From contig JALONH010000003.1 in assembly GCA_025455005.1 (NCBI GenBank), positions 1 through 64,000 on the forward strand: a DNA stretch of 64,000 nt, in the 5' to 3' direction. Below the pieces are notes generated by a model. It was not told the origin of the DNA, did not search any database, and worked only from the letters and a program-made list of their open reading frames with translations. Source of the DNA: Cytophagaceae bacterium. Lineage in GTDB: Bacteria > Bacteroidota > Bacteroidia > Cytophagales > Cytophagaceae. Made by a program: the position numbers and the translations under genes. The number at the start of each line of letters is the position of its first letter. Position 1 is the stretch's first letter. Below are positions 1-8,237 of this stretch, in pieces.

Positions 1-1160
1 GATTCTTTTTTGTGACCTGTGATTTGTTTAACTGCAGTTTCACTCATACCTAATATAAGTGATAAAGTTGTAAAAGTCTTTCTTCCTACGTGAGAAGTAA
101 TCAATTCATACTTTGGGTAGGGGAGTGAAGTCTTTACTCCGGATTTATAGGAGTCTATATATACTGTTTCATTTATTCCAGCTATTTGGCAGCATTCTTT
201 TATATACTGGTTATACTTTTGACTAGAAATTATAGGTAGAGGCGAAAATGCCAGTTTATTATATTTTTCAAGAATAGCTTCTGTATAGGGTGAAATTGGA
301 ATACGACATTTTTCTTTCGTCTTAACAATGTCTTTAATGATAAACCCATTTTGAATATGTGACCTTTTTAAGGTCATTAAATCCGAAACTCTAAGTCCGG
401 TAAAACAGCTAAAACAAAATACATCTCTTACCTTTGCCAGTCTATCTGACTCAAAAGGGTAGTCTAAAAGTAGAAGTAATTCATCTTTGGTAAGGGTAAT
501 AATACTTGTTTCTTTCTCTGTTGCCTTAAATTTTTTGTAATCCAATCTATTATGATAACCTTTTTCAAAAGCCCAGGATAAGAATGTTTTTATGTTGGCA
601 ATAATTTTTGAAAAGTAATTGTATTCATATTGATTGTCTATCAATATGTACTTTCTGAATTTTTCAAAAAAGCTGATGTTTAAGGAAGCATAGGTTATTT
701 TGTATTGGTACTTTACCTCAAAATCTTTGATTTTATTTAATGTTGTTCGAAAGCTTTTGATTGTCCTTTCTGCTTTAATAGGAGGGGCGTTTAGATCTAA
801 ATATTCCTGATAATGATCAAAAAAGTTGTTTTTCTTGGATGGGACAGACCCTTGTAGTATTTCTTTTATTCTGTTAATATCAAATGAGTTTTGAGCAAAT
901 AATAGTTCTTTTTGATAATCCGAAAGCCCTTTCTCAATTTCAATTATTTTATTGTTTATTATCTCTATTTCTAAGTCTAAACTATTTTTAGATGCTATCC
1001 TGTATCTGTTTTTATCCCAAAGTTCCGGTTTTACTTTAATCCCATTGATAGGGAATTTAGTACGATTTCCACTGTAGTTGACAAATAAAGTTAACGGTGC
1101 CTTACCTTCTTTGTCACTTCTACTTTTAAGTAATACCAATTGATATGTGAATGTCACCAT
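1..1160 (-). CDS. Tyrosine recombinase/integrase, C-terminus outside the window
   Basis: Site-specific recombinase of the Bacteroidota tyrosine-integrase type. The frame is open from an ATG at 1160 to the left edge (386 codons), so the 3' end is missing. Visible parts: an N-terminal arm-type DNA-binding domain (about residues 1-100), a SAM-like core-binding domain (about 110-215) and most of the catalytic domain. Catalytic residues that can be placed are Arg257 in TGLRVSDL, His357 and Arg360 in SHVGRKT, and His383 in ITGHKK. The nucleophilic Tyr should lie a few tens of residues further on, off the window. No neighbour in the window is co-directional and close. Such integrases move genomic islands or conjugative elements, so the element probably extends to the left. 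Family is certain, element type is not visible. Confidence 0.93.
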   Translation of the reverse strand, partial: MVTFTYQLVLLKSRSDKEGKAPLTLFVNYSGNRTKFPINGIKVKPELWDKNRYRIASKNSLDLEIEIINNKIIEIEKGLSDYQKELLFAQNSFDINRIKEILQGSVPSKKNNFFDHYQEYLDLNAPPIKAERTIKSFRTTLNKIKDFEVKYQYKITYASLNISFFEKFRKYILIDNQYEYNYFSKIIANIKTFLSWAFEKGYHNRLDYKKFKATEKETSIITLTKDELLLLLDYPFESDRLAKVRDVFCFSCFTGLRVSDLMTLKRSHIQNGFIIKDIVKTKEKCRIPISPYTEAILEKYNKLAFSPLPIISSQKYNQYIKECCQIAGINETVYIDSYKSGVKTSLPYPKYELITSHVGRKTFTTLSLILGMSETAVKQITGHKKE

Positions 1161-1290
1161 TTTTGTCACCAATTTATTTTATGAATGATAATTGATGCAA
1201 AAATATCAGTATAAATGATTAATAAAAATCTGATTTATAGCACGTTAATTAACATCTATTAATATTACTAATCATTGATTAAAATAATTT

Positions 1291-1308
1291 ATTCCGGCCC
1301 TGGGTACT
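1291..1308. other. Possible attachment-site core (tRNA-Leu 3'-end-like)
   Basis: The 18 bases ATTCCGGCCCTGGGTACT stand out as GC-rich in an AT-rich intergenic stretch 130 bp upstream of the integrase start. They can be read as the 3' half of a T-arm (CCGGC), a 7-base acceptor strand (CCTGGGT) and discriminator A, as in a class II tRNA-Leu beginning GCCCAGG. The rest of a tRNA is absent. Integrases of this kind often target tRNA 3' ends and leave such a partial copy at one junction. This is inference; no second copy is in the window. Confidence 0.3.
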
Positions 1309-1324
1309 CTTTACAGTAGTAACT

Positions 1325-1371
1325 AAGAGCAAGTAGATAAGAAATTGTGATGTTTCTATCTTCTTGCTCTT
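1325..1371 (-). terminator. Hairpin downstream of the LRR cargo gene
   Basis: AAGAGCAAG (1325-1333) pairs with CTTGCTCTT (1363-1371), and the stem continues imperfectly inward through AGATA/TATCT. It lies just past the stop of the minus-strand gene ending at 1392. A clean T-run is lacking on the minus strand, so termination is plausible but not certain. Confidence 0.5.
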
Positions 1372-1391
1372 TTAAACTTAAAACTAGATTA

Positions 1392-2969
1392 TCAATATAT
1401 TACAGTAATGGTTATGGTTTTACTACTGTTAATTTTAATTAAATAATAATCTCCTACTATCTCACCACTCGAGCTAGTCCCATCCCAATACCCCGGCGTA
1501 GTTAATGTTTGGATAACTTTACCGGAACTATTATAAATAGTAGCAGTTCCGGCTTCTTCAATATAAATATGGTCGTTTATACCATCTCCGTCCGGTGTGA
1601 TAGCAAATCCTTTACAGTCGGATGGATTACCTTCTTTTCTTATAATAGTTATAGAAGAAAGAGTTCGGGTGCATCCGATATTATCCGTAATTTTTAAAGT
1701 ATATGTACCATCGCTTATCTCTTGGAATAATCCATTGCTAGATCTATAGGACAAACCGGAAAAGCTATTAGTAAGGGAATAGGTAAAAGGTCGAACACCT
1801 CCTACAATAGTAGATGGATTCACTTCCAATGTGCCTTTCCCATTACAAATAGCATCTGTTGTAACGTATTGAACATTCAAAATATTCATACAGGGATTTG
1901 TTACATTCAAAGTGTAAGCAAATGAAGTCAATGTAACAGTATAAAGTAAAGGTGAAGTATTTAACACGGAACAAGAATACGTGCCTCCATCATTAATATT
2001 TAATGGAGCTATTACAAAAATAGGGACGGATGTAGTATCAATCGGATTTCCGTTTTTATACCATATGTATCGATTGGATGTTACTCCGGCATCAATTCCT
2101 ACATCAATAATAAAAGAGGATAATTCTGGAAGAGATACTGTAGTTTCTATTCCTATCTTATTCTGTGGGGTATACGAAAAGATAGTATCAAAACCGGGAT
2201 AAGTAGTCAGTGGTAGTATATCTTCAAACGTTAAATTGGAATAGGTGATTTCAACTACGTCTAAATTAGGGAAAATAGAAAAATCAGGTAAAGAAGTATA
2301 GGTGTTATATCCACTGTATATTCGAACTAATTGATTGTTATTTGATATATTTGGATAAGTTGTAAAATTACATTTATAGAAATAAAGGTCTCTTAGATTA
2401 ACGAGGGTACTTAAATTAGGTAATTGGGATAAATGTACATTTTCTCCAACATGTAAGGAGACTAATTGAGTTAAAGAGGCTAGACTTGGTAATGTAGTTA
2501 ATAAATTTTTTTCTATATGCAATTCCCTCAAGTTAACGTTATTATCTAATGATGGAATGTTGGTTAATTTATTTTTCCCAAGATACAGTCGATATAATAA
2601 GGTTAAATTCGAAATGTCCGGAATACTACTGAGGTCATTATTAAAGGCTAAAATTTGAGTAAGTTTTGTAAGATTATCTAGTGGTGGAAGGTAATGAATG
2701 CGGTTGTCATAAATATCTAAAACAGTAGTGTTTTTGAAAAATTGTATACCATCTAAATTCTCAATACCATAATTAGGACAATTGATATTAGTTGTAATCG
2801 TTTCGGCTATATCTATACGTAAGCTATCATCGATATCTAGTACTTGAGGATAAGCCGCTTTTAAGTATCGAATAAAATTAACATCCGGTATAAAATACTT
2901 TTGAGCTAATAGAGTATAGTTAGCTAAGCAAATCAGTATTAAAGAATATATGCCTTTTTTTATTTTCAT
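1392..2969 (-). CDS. Secreted leucine-rich-repeat protein with SprB-like repeat and T9SS type B sorting domain
   Basis: Probable cell-surface or secreted binding protein exported by the type IX system. Order of parts in 525 residues: signal peptide (1-22, cut after LLAQ); leucine-rich repeats of the SDS22-like kind (about 80-245, units such as LTKLTQILAFNNDLSSIP); an Ig-like stretch with Cys333 (about 268-355); a SprB-type repeat (about 360-445, with DNIGCTRTLSS); and a gliding-motility-type C-terminal domain (about 455-525, beginning TPDGDGIND, with a WDGT motif). It is the last gene of a three-gene unit, three bases after the anti-sigma-like gene. Type B cargo normally needs a PorP/SprF partner, and one lies divergently at 4766. 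No catalytic motif is visible; its ligand is unknown. Confidence 0.88.
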   Translation of the reverse strand: MKIKKGIYSLILICLANYTLLAQKYFIPDVNFIRYLKAAYPQVLDIDDSLRIDIAETITTNINCPNYGIENLDGIQFFKNTTVLDIYDNRIHYLPPLDNLTKLTQILAFNNDLSSIPDISNLTLLYRLYLGKNKLTNIPSLDNNVNLRELHIEKNLLTTLPSLASLTQLVSLHVGENVHLSQLPNLSTLVNLRDLYFYKCNFTTYPNISNNNQLVRIYSGYNTYTSLPDFSIFPNLDVVEITYSNLTFEDILPLTTYPGFDTIFSYTPQNKIGIETTVSLPELSSFIIDVGIDAGVTSNRYIWYKNGNPIDTTSVPIFVIAPLNINDGGTYSCSVLNTSPLLYTVTLTSFAYTLNVTNPCMNILNVQYVTTDAICNGKGTLEVNPSTIVGGVRPFTYSLTNSFSGLSYRSSNGLFQEISDGTYTLKITDNIGCTRTLSSITIIRKEGNPSDCKGFAITPDGDGINDHIYIEEAGTATIYNSSGKVIQTLTTPGYWDGTSSSGEIVGDYYLIKINSSKTITITVIY

Positions 2970-2972
2970 ACT

Positions 2973-4064
2973 TTACATTACAATTGTTACATAACCTTCT
3001 ATGCTATTCCCATCTGAATATTCGATTAAAAAATAGTGAAGGCCAACTTCTGAATAATTATTATATAAGTCTTTCCCATCCCATGCTTCGGGTATACCGG
3101 AGGATGGGGTGGATTGAAATACTGTAGTCCCGGAACGGTTTAGTATCGTCACTCGTTTAATAGAGAAGTTTTCTATAGGGAATTTCCAAACTTCACCCTG
3201 CGATGGGTTGAAAATATATTCTTTAGTTCGAGAACAATTTTTACTGGAAACGGTGATGTTTTCCCTTTTCGATATACATCCGTTGTTATCTTTTACAACT
3301 ACTGAATATGTACTACTTTCTAAAAATACGAATGAAGATTTCGTTTGAAAGCTTTGACCGCCATCTCTAGAGTATTGATAGGGAGGATGACCACCTATAA
3401 TACTATGGATGTCAATACTTCCTGTGGCTTGATCCAAACAAGTAGCTTCTATTTTAGTGTCAAATAGAAGAGTAGTTAAACAAGGAGTCGGATTTTCTTT
3501 GCTCGTAATCGTTTCTTTTTCTTTTAATGGAAGTTCGGTTTCTTTATGAGTCGATGTAGTAGATTCAACTATAGGAGTATCTTCATTTAACACCTCGTTG
3601 TGTGAGGTTGAACGTGAATTATCTTTTGATCTGGATAGAAATCCAAACGTTGTATTTCTATTGTTATCGATTTCTTTAGTTGTTTTAGTAGATGGTTGAG
3701 TAGAAATATTCGGGATCGATGGTTGGGGTTTACTTTCTATTTTCAATACAGACAGCGAAGCCGGTTGGTCTGATTTTGTGGTCACTAAAACAATACTACC
3801 CACTAATCCTATGAACGTAATACCTCCTAATAGCCATCTAGTAAAATTAAATCTAGATGATTCAGAAGTATACTTTTGTATACTTTCTTTTGCTTGATGT
3901 AATCGGTTTTCTATTAGAAGTTGATGTGCTAATGCTTGCTTTTGAATCTGTTTTTTTAATAAAGGATGGACACGAATTTCTTGTTCAAATTTAGATAATT
4001 CATCAGGACTCAATCGACCTGAAAGGTATTGATCTATACGTTCATATATTTCGTTATCAGTCAT
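2973..4064 (-). CDS. Transmembrane anti-sigma-like protein with periplasmic SprB repeat and CHU_C-like domain
   Basis: Probable membrane-bound regulator of the ECF sigma factor encoded just upstream. The 363 residues show an acidic/basic cytoplasmic region (1-76, starting MTDNEIYERIDQYLSGRLSP, as in Bacteroidota anti-sigma proteins), one membrane helix (about 77-95), a Ser/Thr/Lys/Glu-rich linker (96-195), a SprB-type repeat (about 203-275, VVKDNNGCIS) and a domain closely resembling the type B T9SS sorting domain (about 282-363, with AWDGKDL and the ending EGYVTIVM). There is no cleavable signal peptide, so the C-terminal part should stay in the periplasm. Its ATG overlaps the sigma gene by 8 bases, which indicates coupled translation. 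The sensing role is inferred from architecture and position. Confidence 0.8.
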   Translation of the reverse strand: MTDNEIYERIDQYLSGRLSPDELSKFEQEIRVHPLLKKQIQKQALAHQLLIENRLHQAKESIQKYTSESSRFNFTRWLLGGITFIGLVGSIVLVTTKSDQPASLSVLKIESKPQPSIPNISTQPSTKTTKEIDNNRNTTFGFLSRSKDNSRSTSHNEVLNEDTPIVESTTSTHKETELPLKEKETITSKENPTPCLTTLLFDTKIEATCLDQATGSIDIHSIIGGHPPYQYSRDGGQSFQTKSSFVFLESSTYSVVVKDNNGCISKRENITVSSKNCSRTKEYIFNPSQGEVWKFPIENFSIKRVTILNRSGTTVFQSTPSSGIPEAWDGKDLYNNYSEVGLHYFLIEYSDGNSIEGYVTIVM

Positions 4065-4683
4065 TATTTCGAATCAATTGTTCAAAGTAAGTATTACCTT
4101 CTATTAGATTTATTAATTTATGTTTACAACGATAATGAGCTGTTTTCGCTGCATTTTCATTGCTTAAGTTCATTTTCTCCGCTATTTCTTTCATATTCAA
4201 TTTTTGAAAGAAAGTATACGTAAGTATTTCTAAACATTTATCACCAATATGAGAGAATACTTTTTTTATTTCTTCTGTTCTTTCATTATCCATTAACGTT
4301 TGAAGTATGTTGTCTTCTTGAATAATGTCCATTTCTTGATCCGGTTCTATCCGTATTATTCTATTCTTTTTCTTATAATAGTTAATCCAAAGATTTCTGC
4401 TAATAGTATATATAAACCCGTGTATTTTATATTTAGAAGCGTTAAACGATCCTTCTACTACTTGTTTGTAAAATATCATAAGAGCATCTTGAAAGATGTC
4501 CTTTGCTTCATCTTTACTCCCATTATTAGAACAAATTAAACGACTTACATTAGGTAGAATATCTTTATACAATAGAGGAATTACTCTATTGTCTTCTCCA
4601 TTAAGAATGGCAGATAGGATCTCCTGGTCGGATAATTTATTCACTATACCCACAATACAAGATTCAGATCGAAAAAGTAACAA
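4057..4683 (-). CDS. ECF-type RNA polymerase sigma factor
   Basis: Sigma-70 family, extracytoplasmic-function group. Region 2 lies around residues 30-100 (DEAKDIFQDALMIFYKQV is typical of region 2.2) and region 4 around 140-200 (LNMKEIAEKMNLSNENAAKT helix-turn-helix). The 208-residue frame starts at ATG 4683, but a promoter -7 box (TAAATTTG on the minus strand, 4689-4696) sits only 5 bases upstream of it. A downstream GTG at 4644 (VNKLSDQEIL) giving 195 residues is therefore the better start, although conservation would decide. First gene of the operon with the anti-sigma-like protein and the LRR cargo. Its likely targets are these genes and possibly neighbouring T9SS genes. Confidence 0.9.
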   Translation of the reverse strand: MLLFRSESCIVGIVNKLSDQEILSAILNGEDNRVIPLLYKDILPNVSRLICSNNGSKDEAKDIFQDALMIFYKQVVEGSFNASKYKIHGFIYTISRNLWINYYKKKNRIIRIEPDQEMDIIQEDNILQTLMDNERTEEIKKVFSHIGDKCLEILTYTFFQKLNMKEIAEKMNLSNENAAKTAHYRCKHKLINLIEGNTYFEQLIRNND

Positions 4684-4688
4684 TTAGT

Positions 4689-4721
4689 CAAATTTATTTA
4701 TATCAATTGATAAAAAACCAA
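4689..4721 (-). promoter_or_regulatory. Bacteroidota-type promoter of the sigma-factor operon
   Basis: On the minus strand TAAATTTG (4696 to 4689) fits the -7 consensus TAnnTTTG. A TTG lies 22 bases further upstream (4721 to 4719). Transcription would start near 4683, which places the first ATG at or before the RNA start. Confidence 0.45.
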
Positions 4722-4765
4722 TTATTTTGGAATATTTTTATAACAAATAAGATTATTTAAATTAT

Positions 4766-5665
4766 ATGAATAGGAATTTACAGCCCCTTTTACCTGTGCT
4801 CATGAGCATATGGATAGGGTGTGGTGTTTCTTATTCATTGATGGGGCAAATCATTTATAGGTATCCCACTACCTATGGTCACTTTGTCACCACACCATTT
4901 CAAGTACACCCAGCCTATAATCTTTCCGATGCTAAGGCTCAAGTTACGATTGGAAATCAAGAGTTGGTCGGGCCTCTTCGAAGAATCAGAAGTTATTATT
5001 TTTTTGCCGGATGGTGTATGAATAACAACAAAGGAAACAATAAGAATTATATTGGAATTTTAGCTTCAAATGAGCGAGATGGGGAGTATATTGGTCGATC
5101 ACGTATTTGTTTTAATTATTCTTGGCATACAAAAATAAATTCAAAAATAGCATTGGGTGCAGGCGCCAACCTAGGATTAATAAGTTATGTGTTTGATGGA
5201 ACAGCGAGTACTGCAGGTGGGGGAGATATAGAACCGGATGCAGCATTGGGGTTTCTTATGTATAGTAAAAAATATAAAATTGGACTATCCGCCAATCAAG
5301 TTTTTGGAGCTCAAGTACAACCGATTATTAACACCTTTAAATTTCCGGTCTTTTATAATTTCTATACAGAATATAGTGTTTATATCACCCCGGACATAAC
5401 GATTCGACCTACTGTATTATTAGTTTACAAGTCGAAAGAACGATTAATAGAGTATAATATTGGACTTATGACACATATAATAGATAAGTTTAAAATAGGA
5501 CTTAATTATCGGCATCAACGTTGGCTCAGTGTTATAGTAGGAGTAGAAAATATTCGATTGGATAAACATTCTTTTAATTTTTTAATGGCATACAACCAAC
5601 CTACTTCCAATGCCGATTTTTATCAATCTATTGAGTTGTCTATAAGTTATTTATATAACAAGTAG
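4766..5665 (+). CDS. PorP/SprF family type IX secretion outer-membrane protein
   Basis: Outer-membrane beta-barrel of the PorP/SprF family, the proteins that work with type B T9SS cargo such as SprB. The 299 residues have a signal peptide (1-27, ending SLMGQ) and the family's hallmarks: an early segment with HPAYNLSDAKAQVTIG, conserved GPLRRIRSYY, and repeated beta-strands such as TINSKIALGAGANLGL and KYKIGLSANQVFG. It faces away from the sigma/anti-sigma/LRR operon across an 82-base gap and precedes the GH30 gene in the same direction by 78 bases. It may serve the LRR cargo or the large cargo at 8238. Family assignment is firm, cargo assignment is inferred. Confidence 0.87.
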   Translation: MNRNLQPLLPVLMSIWIGCGVSYSLMGQIIYRYPTTYGHFVTTPFQVHPAYNLSDAKAQVTIGNQELVGPLRRIRSYYFFAGWCMNNNKGNNKNYIGILASNERDGEYIGRSRICFNYSWHTKINSKIALGAGANLGLISYVFDGTASTAGGGDIEPDAALGFLMYSKKYKIGLSANQVFGAQVQPIINTFKFPVFYNFYTEYSVYITPDITIRPTVLLVYKSKERLIEYNIGLMTHIIDKFKIGLNYRHQRWLSVIVGVENIRLDKHSFNFLMAYNQPTSNADFYQSIELSISYLYNK

Positions 5666-5743
5666 CGATTTTTTTTAAATCGTGTTACTTTTTATTTGTT
5701 TCAGATGTATTGAGATTATATACTTAAAAAAAGCCTTTTTAAA

Positions 5744-8011
5744 ATGATGTTATCTACCAATAGAATTGTTTTTATACTTGTGTTTTTTTTAATAGGCACG
5801 TCTGTTTATAGCCAGAGCTTAACTATTCAATCAAGTGCTGCTGGACGAAGACAAATAATGGATGGATTTGGTACCTGTTTATCCGGAACAGAAGGACAAA
5901 GTGCTTGGATGCAAAATCTATACTATGATGATGCTATGTGTTCTATTCTTAGAATGGATCTAGTTCCTAGATTTATATCTCCTTACTCGGATAATTCCTA
6001 TAATTCTCCTTGGTTTCATAATAACCCCAGTTTACCCGGCCCTGACAATAATAATGTAAGAACCTACACAAATGCTACGGATTACTCTCGACTATTTAAT
6101 AATAGAAGAGCACCAATTGCAGTTATGGGGCCTGATATCAATGACAATATTACTAAGTATGATTTCAATAATACTATTCCTAAATCTGGAATAGAAATGG
6201 CACGAGCCGGTTACGCTAAACGAGGACAATTAGGTGACTTTAAGTTTTTTGGTTCTATCTGGTCCCCGGCTCCATGGTTAAAAATTTCTTCAGGTAATAC
6301 TTATGAAGGTGCTAATTGGCCGCTTCCAGTAGCCGGAACTCCTTTTCCGTTTATTTGGTTTGACAATTTCACGGGAGGGCGTTTAGATGTTTCAAATACG
6401 CCCCGAAGTGAATTTTTTGATGGAGTCGAAAATACGAGTGCTCTAACACAATTTGCTAGAGGAACGGCAGCTTATGTCAAAGGTATACAAGACAGGGCGG
6501 GCGTTCGTTTTTATGCCATCAGTATTCAAAATGAATTAAACTTTGAAACATTCTATAATAGCTGTACTTATCCTCTTTCAATACAATATATGATTGCTTT
6601 AAAAGCTGTTCGTGCAGAATTTGATAAATACCCTGATCTCAGAGATATAAAATTAATAGGTCCAGAAGATTTACTCGGAGATAATGCGTATGCTCTATGG
6701 CAATACGGTGGTGGATCTACAACCGTACATAAAAATTTACAATACTTAACCGAAATAGCGAAAGATGCGGATGCTCAAGACGCCATTGATTTCTATTGTA
6801 TTCACGGTTATGCAGCCGATGGGGTTAGTAGTGGTGGAGCAAATCCTGTCGTTTGGGATTGGTGGTCAAATGGTTGGACAACATCTCCTGCCCCAGGTAT
6901 CCCTTCAAATGTTAGAGGATTTACCTATTACAATAAGAAATCGTGGATGACAGAAACTTCCGGTGAAGATCAAGCATGGTTATATCCTACCTCCGGATTT
7001 CCTAACAATGGAGCCTATAGTATAGCGTTAAAGATGCATCAAGCCATAACAGCAGGTAATGAAAGCGCATGGATATATTGGCAGTTTACAGATGGGGGTA
7101 CTGTAGGTGCTTCTACTTTAACTGATGCTACAAGTTTAAACAATGCACCTAAACTGCATGCGTTTAGACATTTTTCAAAGTACATTAGACCCAATGCAGT
7201 AAGGTTGACTACAACAGTTTCCGGAACGAGTGATGTTGTATCCAGTGCCTATATTCATGATGCAAATAAATCATTAACTGTTGTGTTGATTAATACAAGT
7301 GCTTCGCCCAGAACTGTAACTGTGAATGTACCTACTTTACCTTTCACAATTACTCGTTTTGATACCTATACGTCTTCAAATGGAAGTTATTGGCAATCGA
7401 ATCCACTACTTATTACAGGTGGGACAGTATCAGTAACTATCCCTGGTTATGGAGTAACTACCTTATTTGCTGAAGAAAGTGCACCATTAGGTGTTGAGTC
7501 TATTCAAGTATTTGGTAAAAAAGTTGCCTCCGATGTACAATTAAAATGGATAGTGAGTGGAGAAAAAAATGTAGCCTATTATGATATCCAAAAAAGTTTT
7601 GATGGTATTACATTTTCTCCAGTTGAACGCGTAATAAGAACCGGTGTAGCATCTTATTCTGTTACATTAACTAATACTTTTGAAAATTATTTTAGAATAG
7701 CAGTAGTTGATGTAGATGGTACAACAGAGTATTCAAATATTTTATATGTTTCTGATTTCAATTCTTCTTTTGTTCAAGTATTTCCGAATCCATCCTCCAC
7801 CGACTTATTTATTACGATTAATAGCATTTCTTCAAAAGAAGACTATACTATCGATATTCTAAATAGTTTAGGTCAGGTGGTACGATCTATATACATTGAA
7901 GAAAATAGTTATAAACTATCTGTAAGTGATCTTCCGAGTGGTATGTATACTATTGTATGTAAGAGTCCGTACACTCTTGTAGGTAGTCAACGTGTAATTA
8001 TAAGTCATTAG
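5744..8011 (+). CDS. Secreted GH30 glycoside hydrolase (glucuronoxylanase-like) with T9SS type A domain
   Basis: Extracellular glycosidase of clan GH-A, family 30, most like glucuronoxylan endo-beta-1,4-xylanases, though beta-1,6-galactanases and -glucanases share the fold. In 755 residues: signal peptide (1-24), TIM barrel (about 35-475) with the GH30 segment IWSPAPWLK, acid/base Glu264 in ISIQNE and nucleophile Glu404 in WMTETSGE; a beta-sandwich (about 480-578) normal for GH30; a fibronectin-like linker (about 583-670); and a type A T9SS sorting domain (about 676-755, starting VQVFPNPSS, ending RVIISH). It lies between a PorP/SprF gene and the giant protein gene; a GH10 xylanase downstream supports a xylan substrate. 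Subfamily is not certain. Confidence 0.88.
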   Translation: MMLSTNRIVFILVFFLIGTSVYSQSLTIQSSAAGRRQIMDGFGTCLSGTEGQSAWMQNLYYDDAMCSILRMDLVPRFISPYSDNSYNSPWFHNNPSLPGPDNNNVRTYTNATDYSRLFNNRRAPIAVMGPDINDNITKYDFNNTIPKSGIEMARAGYAKRGQLGDFKFFGSIWSPAPWLKISSGNTYEGANWPLPVAGTPFPFIWFDNFTGGRLDVSNTPRSEFFDGVENTSALTQFARGTAAYVKGIQDRAGVRFYAISIQNELNFETFYNSCTYPLSIQYMIALKAVRAEFDKYPDLRDIKLIGPEDLLGDNAYALWQYGGGSTTVHKNLQYLTEIAKDADAQDAIDFYCIHGYAADGVSSGGANPVVWDWWSNGWTTSPAPGIPSNVRGFTYYNKKSWMTETSGEDQAWLYPTSGFPNNGAYSIALKMHQAITAGNESAWIYWQFTDGGTVGASTLTDATSLNNAPKLHAFRHFSKYIRPNAVRLTTTVSGTSDVVSSAYIHDANKSLTVVLINTSASPRTVTVNVPTLPFTITRFDTYTSSNGSYWQSNPLLITGGTVSVTIPGYGVTTLFAEESAPLGVESIQVFGKKVASDVQLKWIVSGEKNVAYYDIQKSFDGITFSPVERVIRTGVASYSVTLTNTFENYFRIAVVDVDGTTEYSNILYVSDFNSSFVQVFPNPSSTDLFITINSISSKEDYTIDILNSLGQVVRSIYIEENSYKLSVSDLPSGMYTIVCKSPYTLVGSQRVIISH

Positions 8012-8037
8012 AATAGTAAATCTAGTAGTTCTTTTAT

Positions 8038-8112
8038 AAACCATCCTTTGTAACCGTTATTGTGAGCAGTAAATAATGGCAATGAGGGTGGTTTTATTTT
8101 TATTCTATTTAT
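8038..8112 (+). terminator. Long hairpin with T-rich tail after the GH30 gene
   Basis: AAACCATCCT (8038-8047) pairs, allowing G-U, with AGGGTGGTTT (8084-8093). Inside it CCGTTATT pairs with AATAATGG. A T-rich tail follows. This fits a rho-independent terminator 26 bases after the stop codon. The rest of the gap up to 8237 is AT-rich and should hold the promoter of the next gene, but I see no clear match to the consensus. Confidence 0.6.
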
Positions 8113-8237
8113 AGGATTCTTTTAAGAGTATAAAATTTTATTAAAATATTTAAATAGTTGTTACTTTCTGAGCAACATATATGTATTGACTTTATATAGA
8201 AGCACAATATTAATCAACTTATACTATCAATTATATA

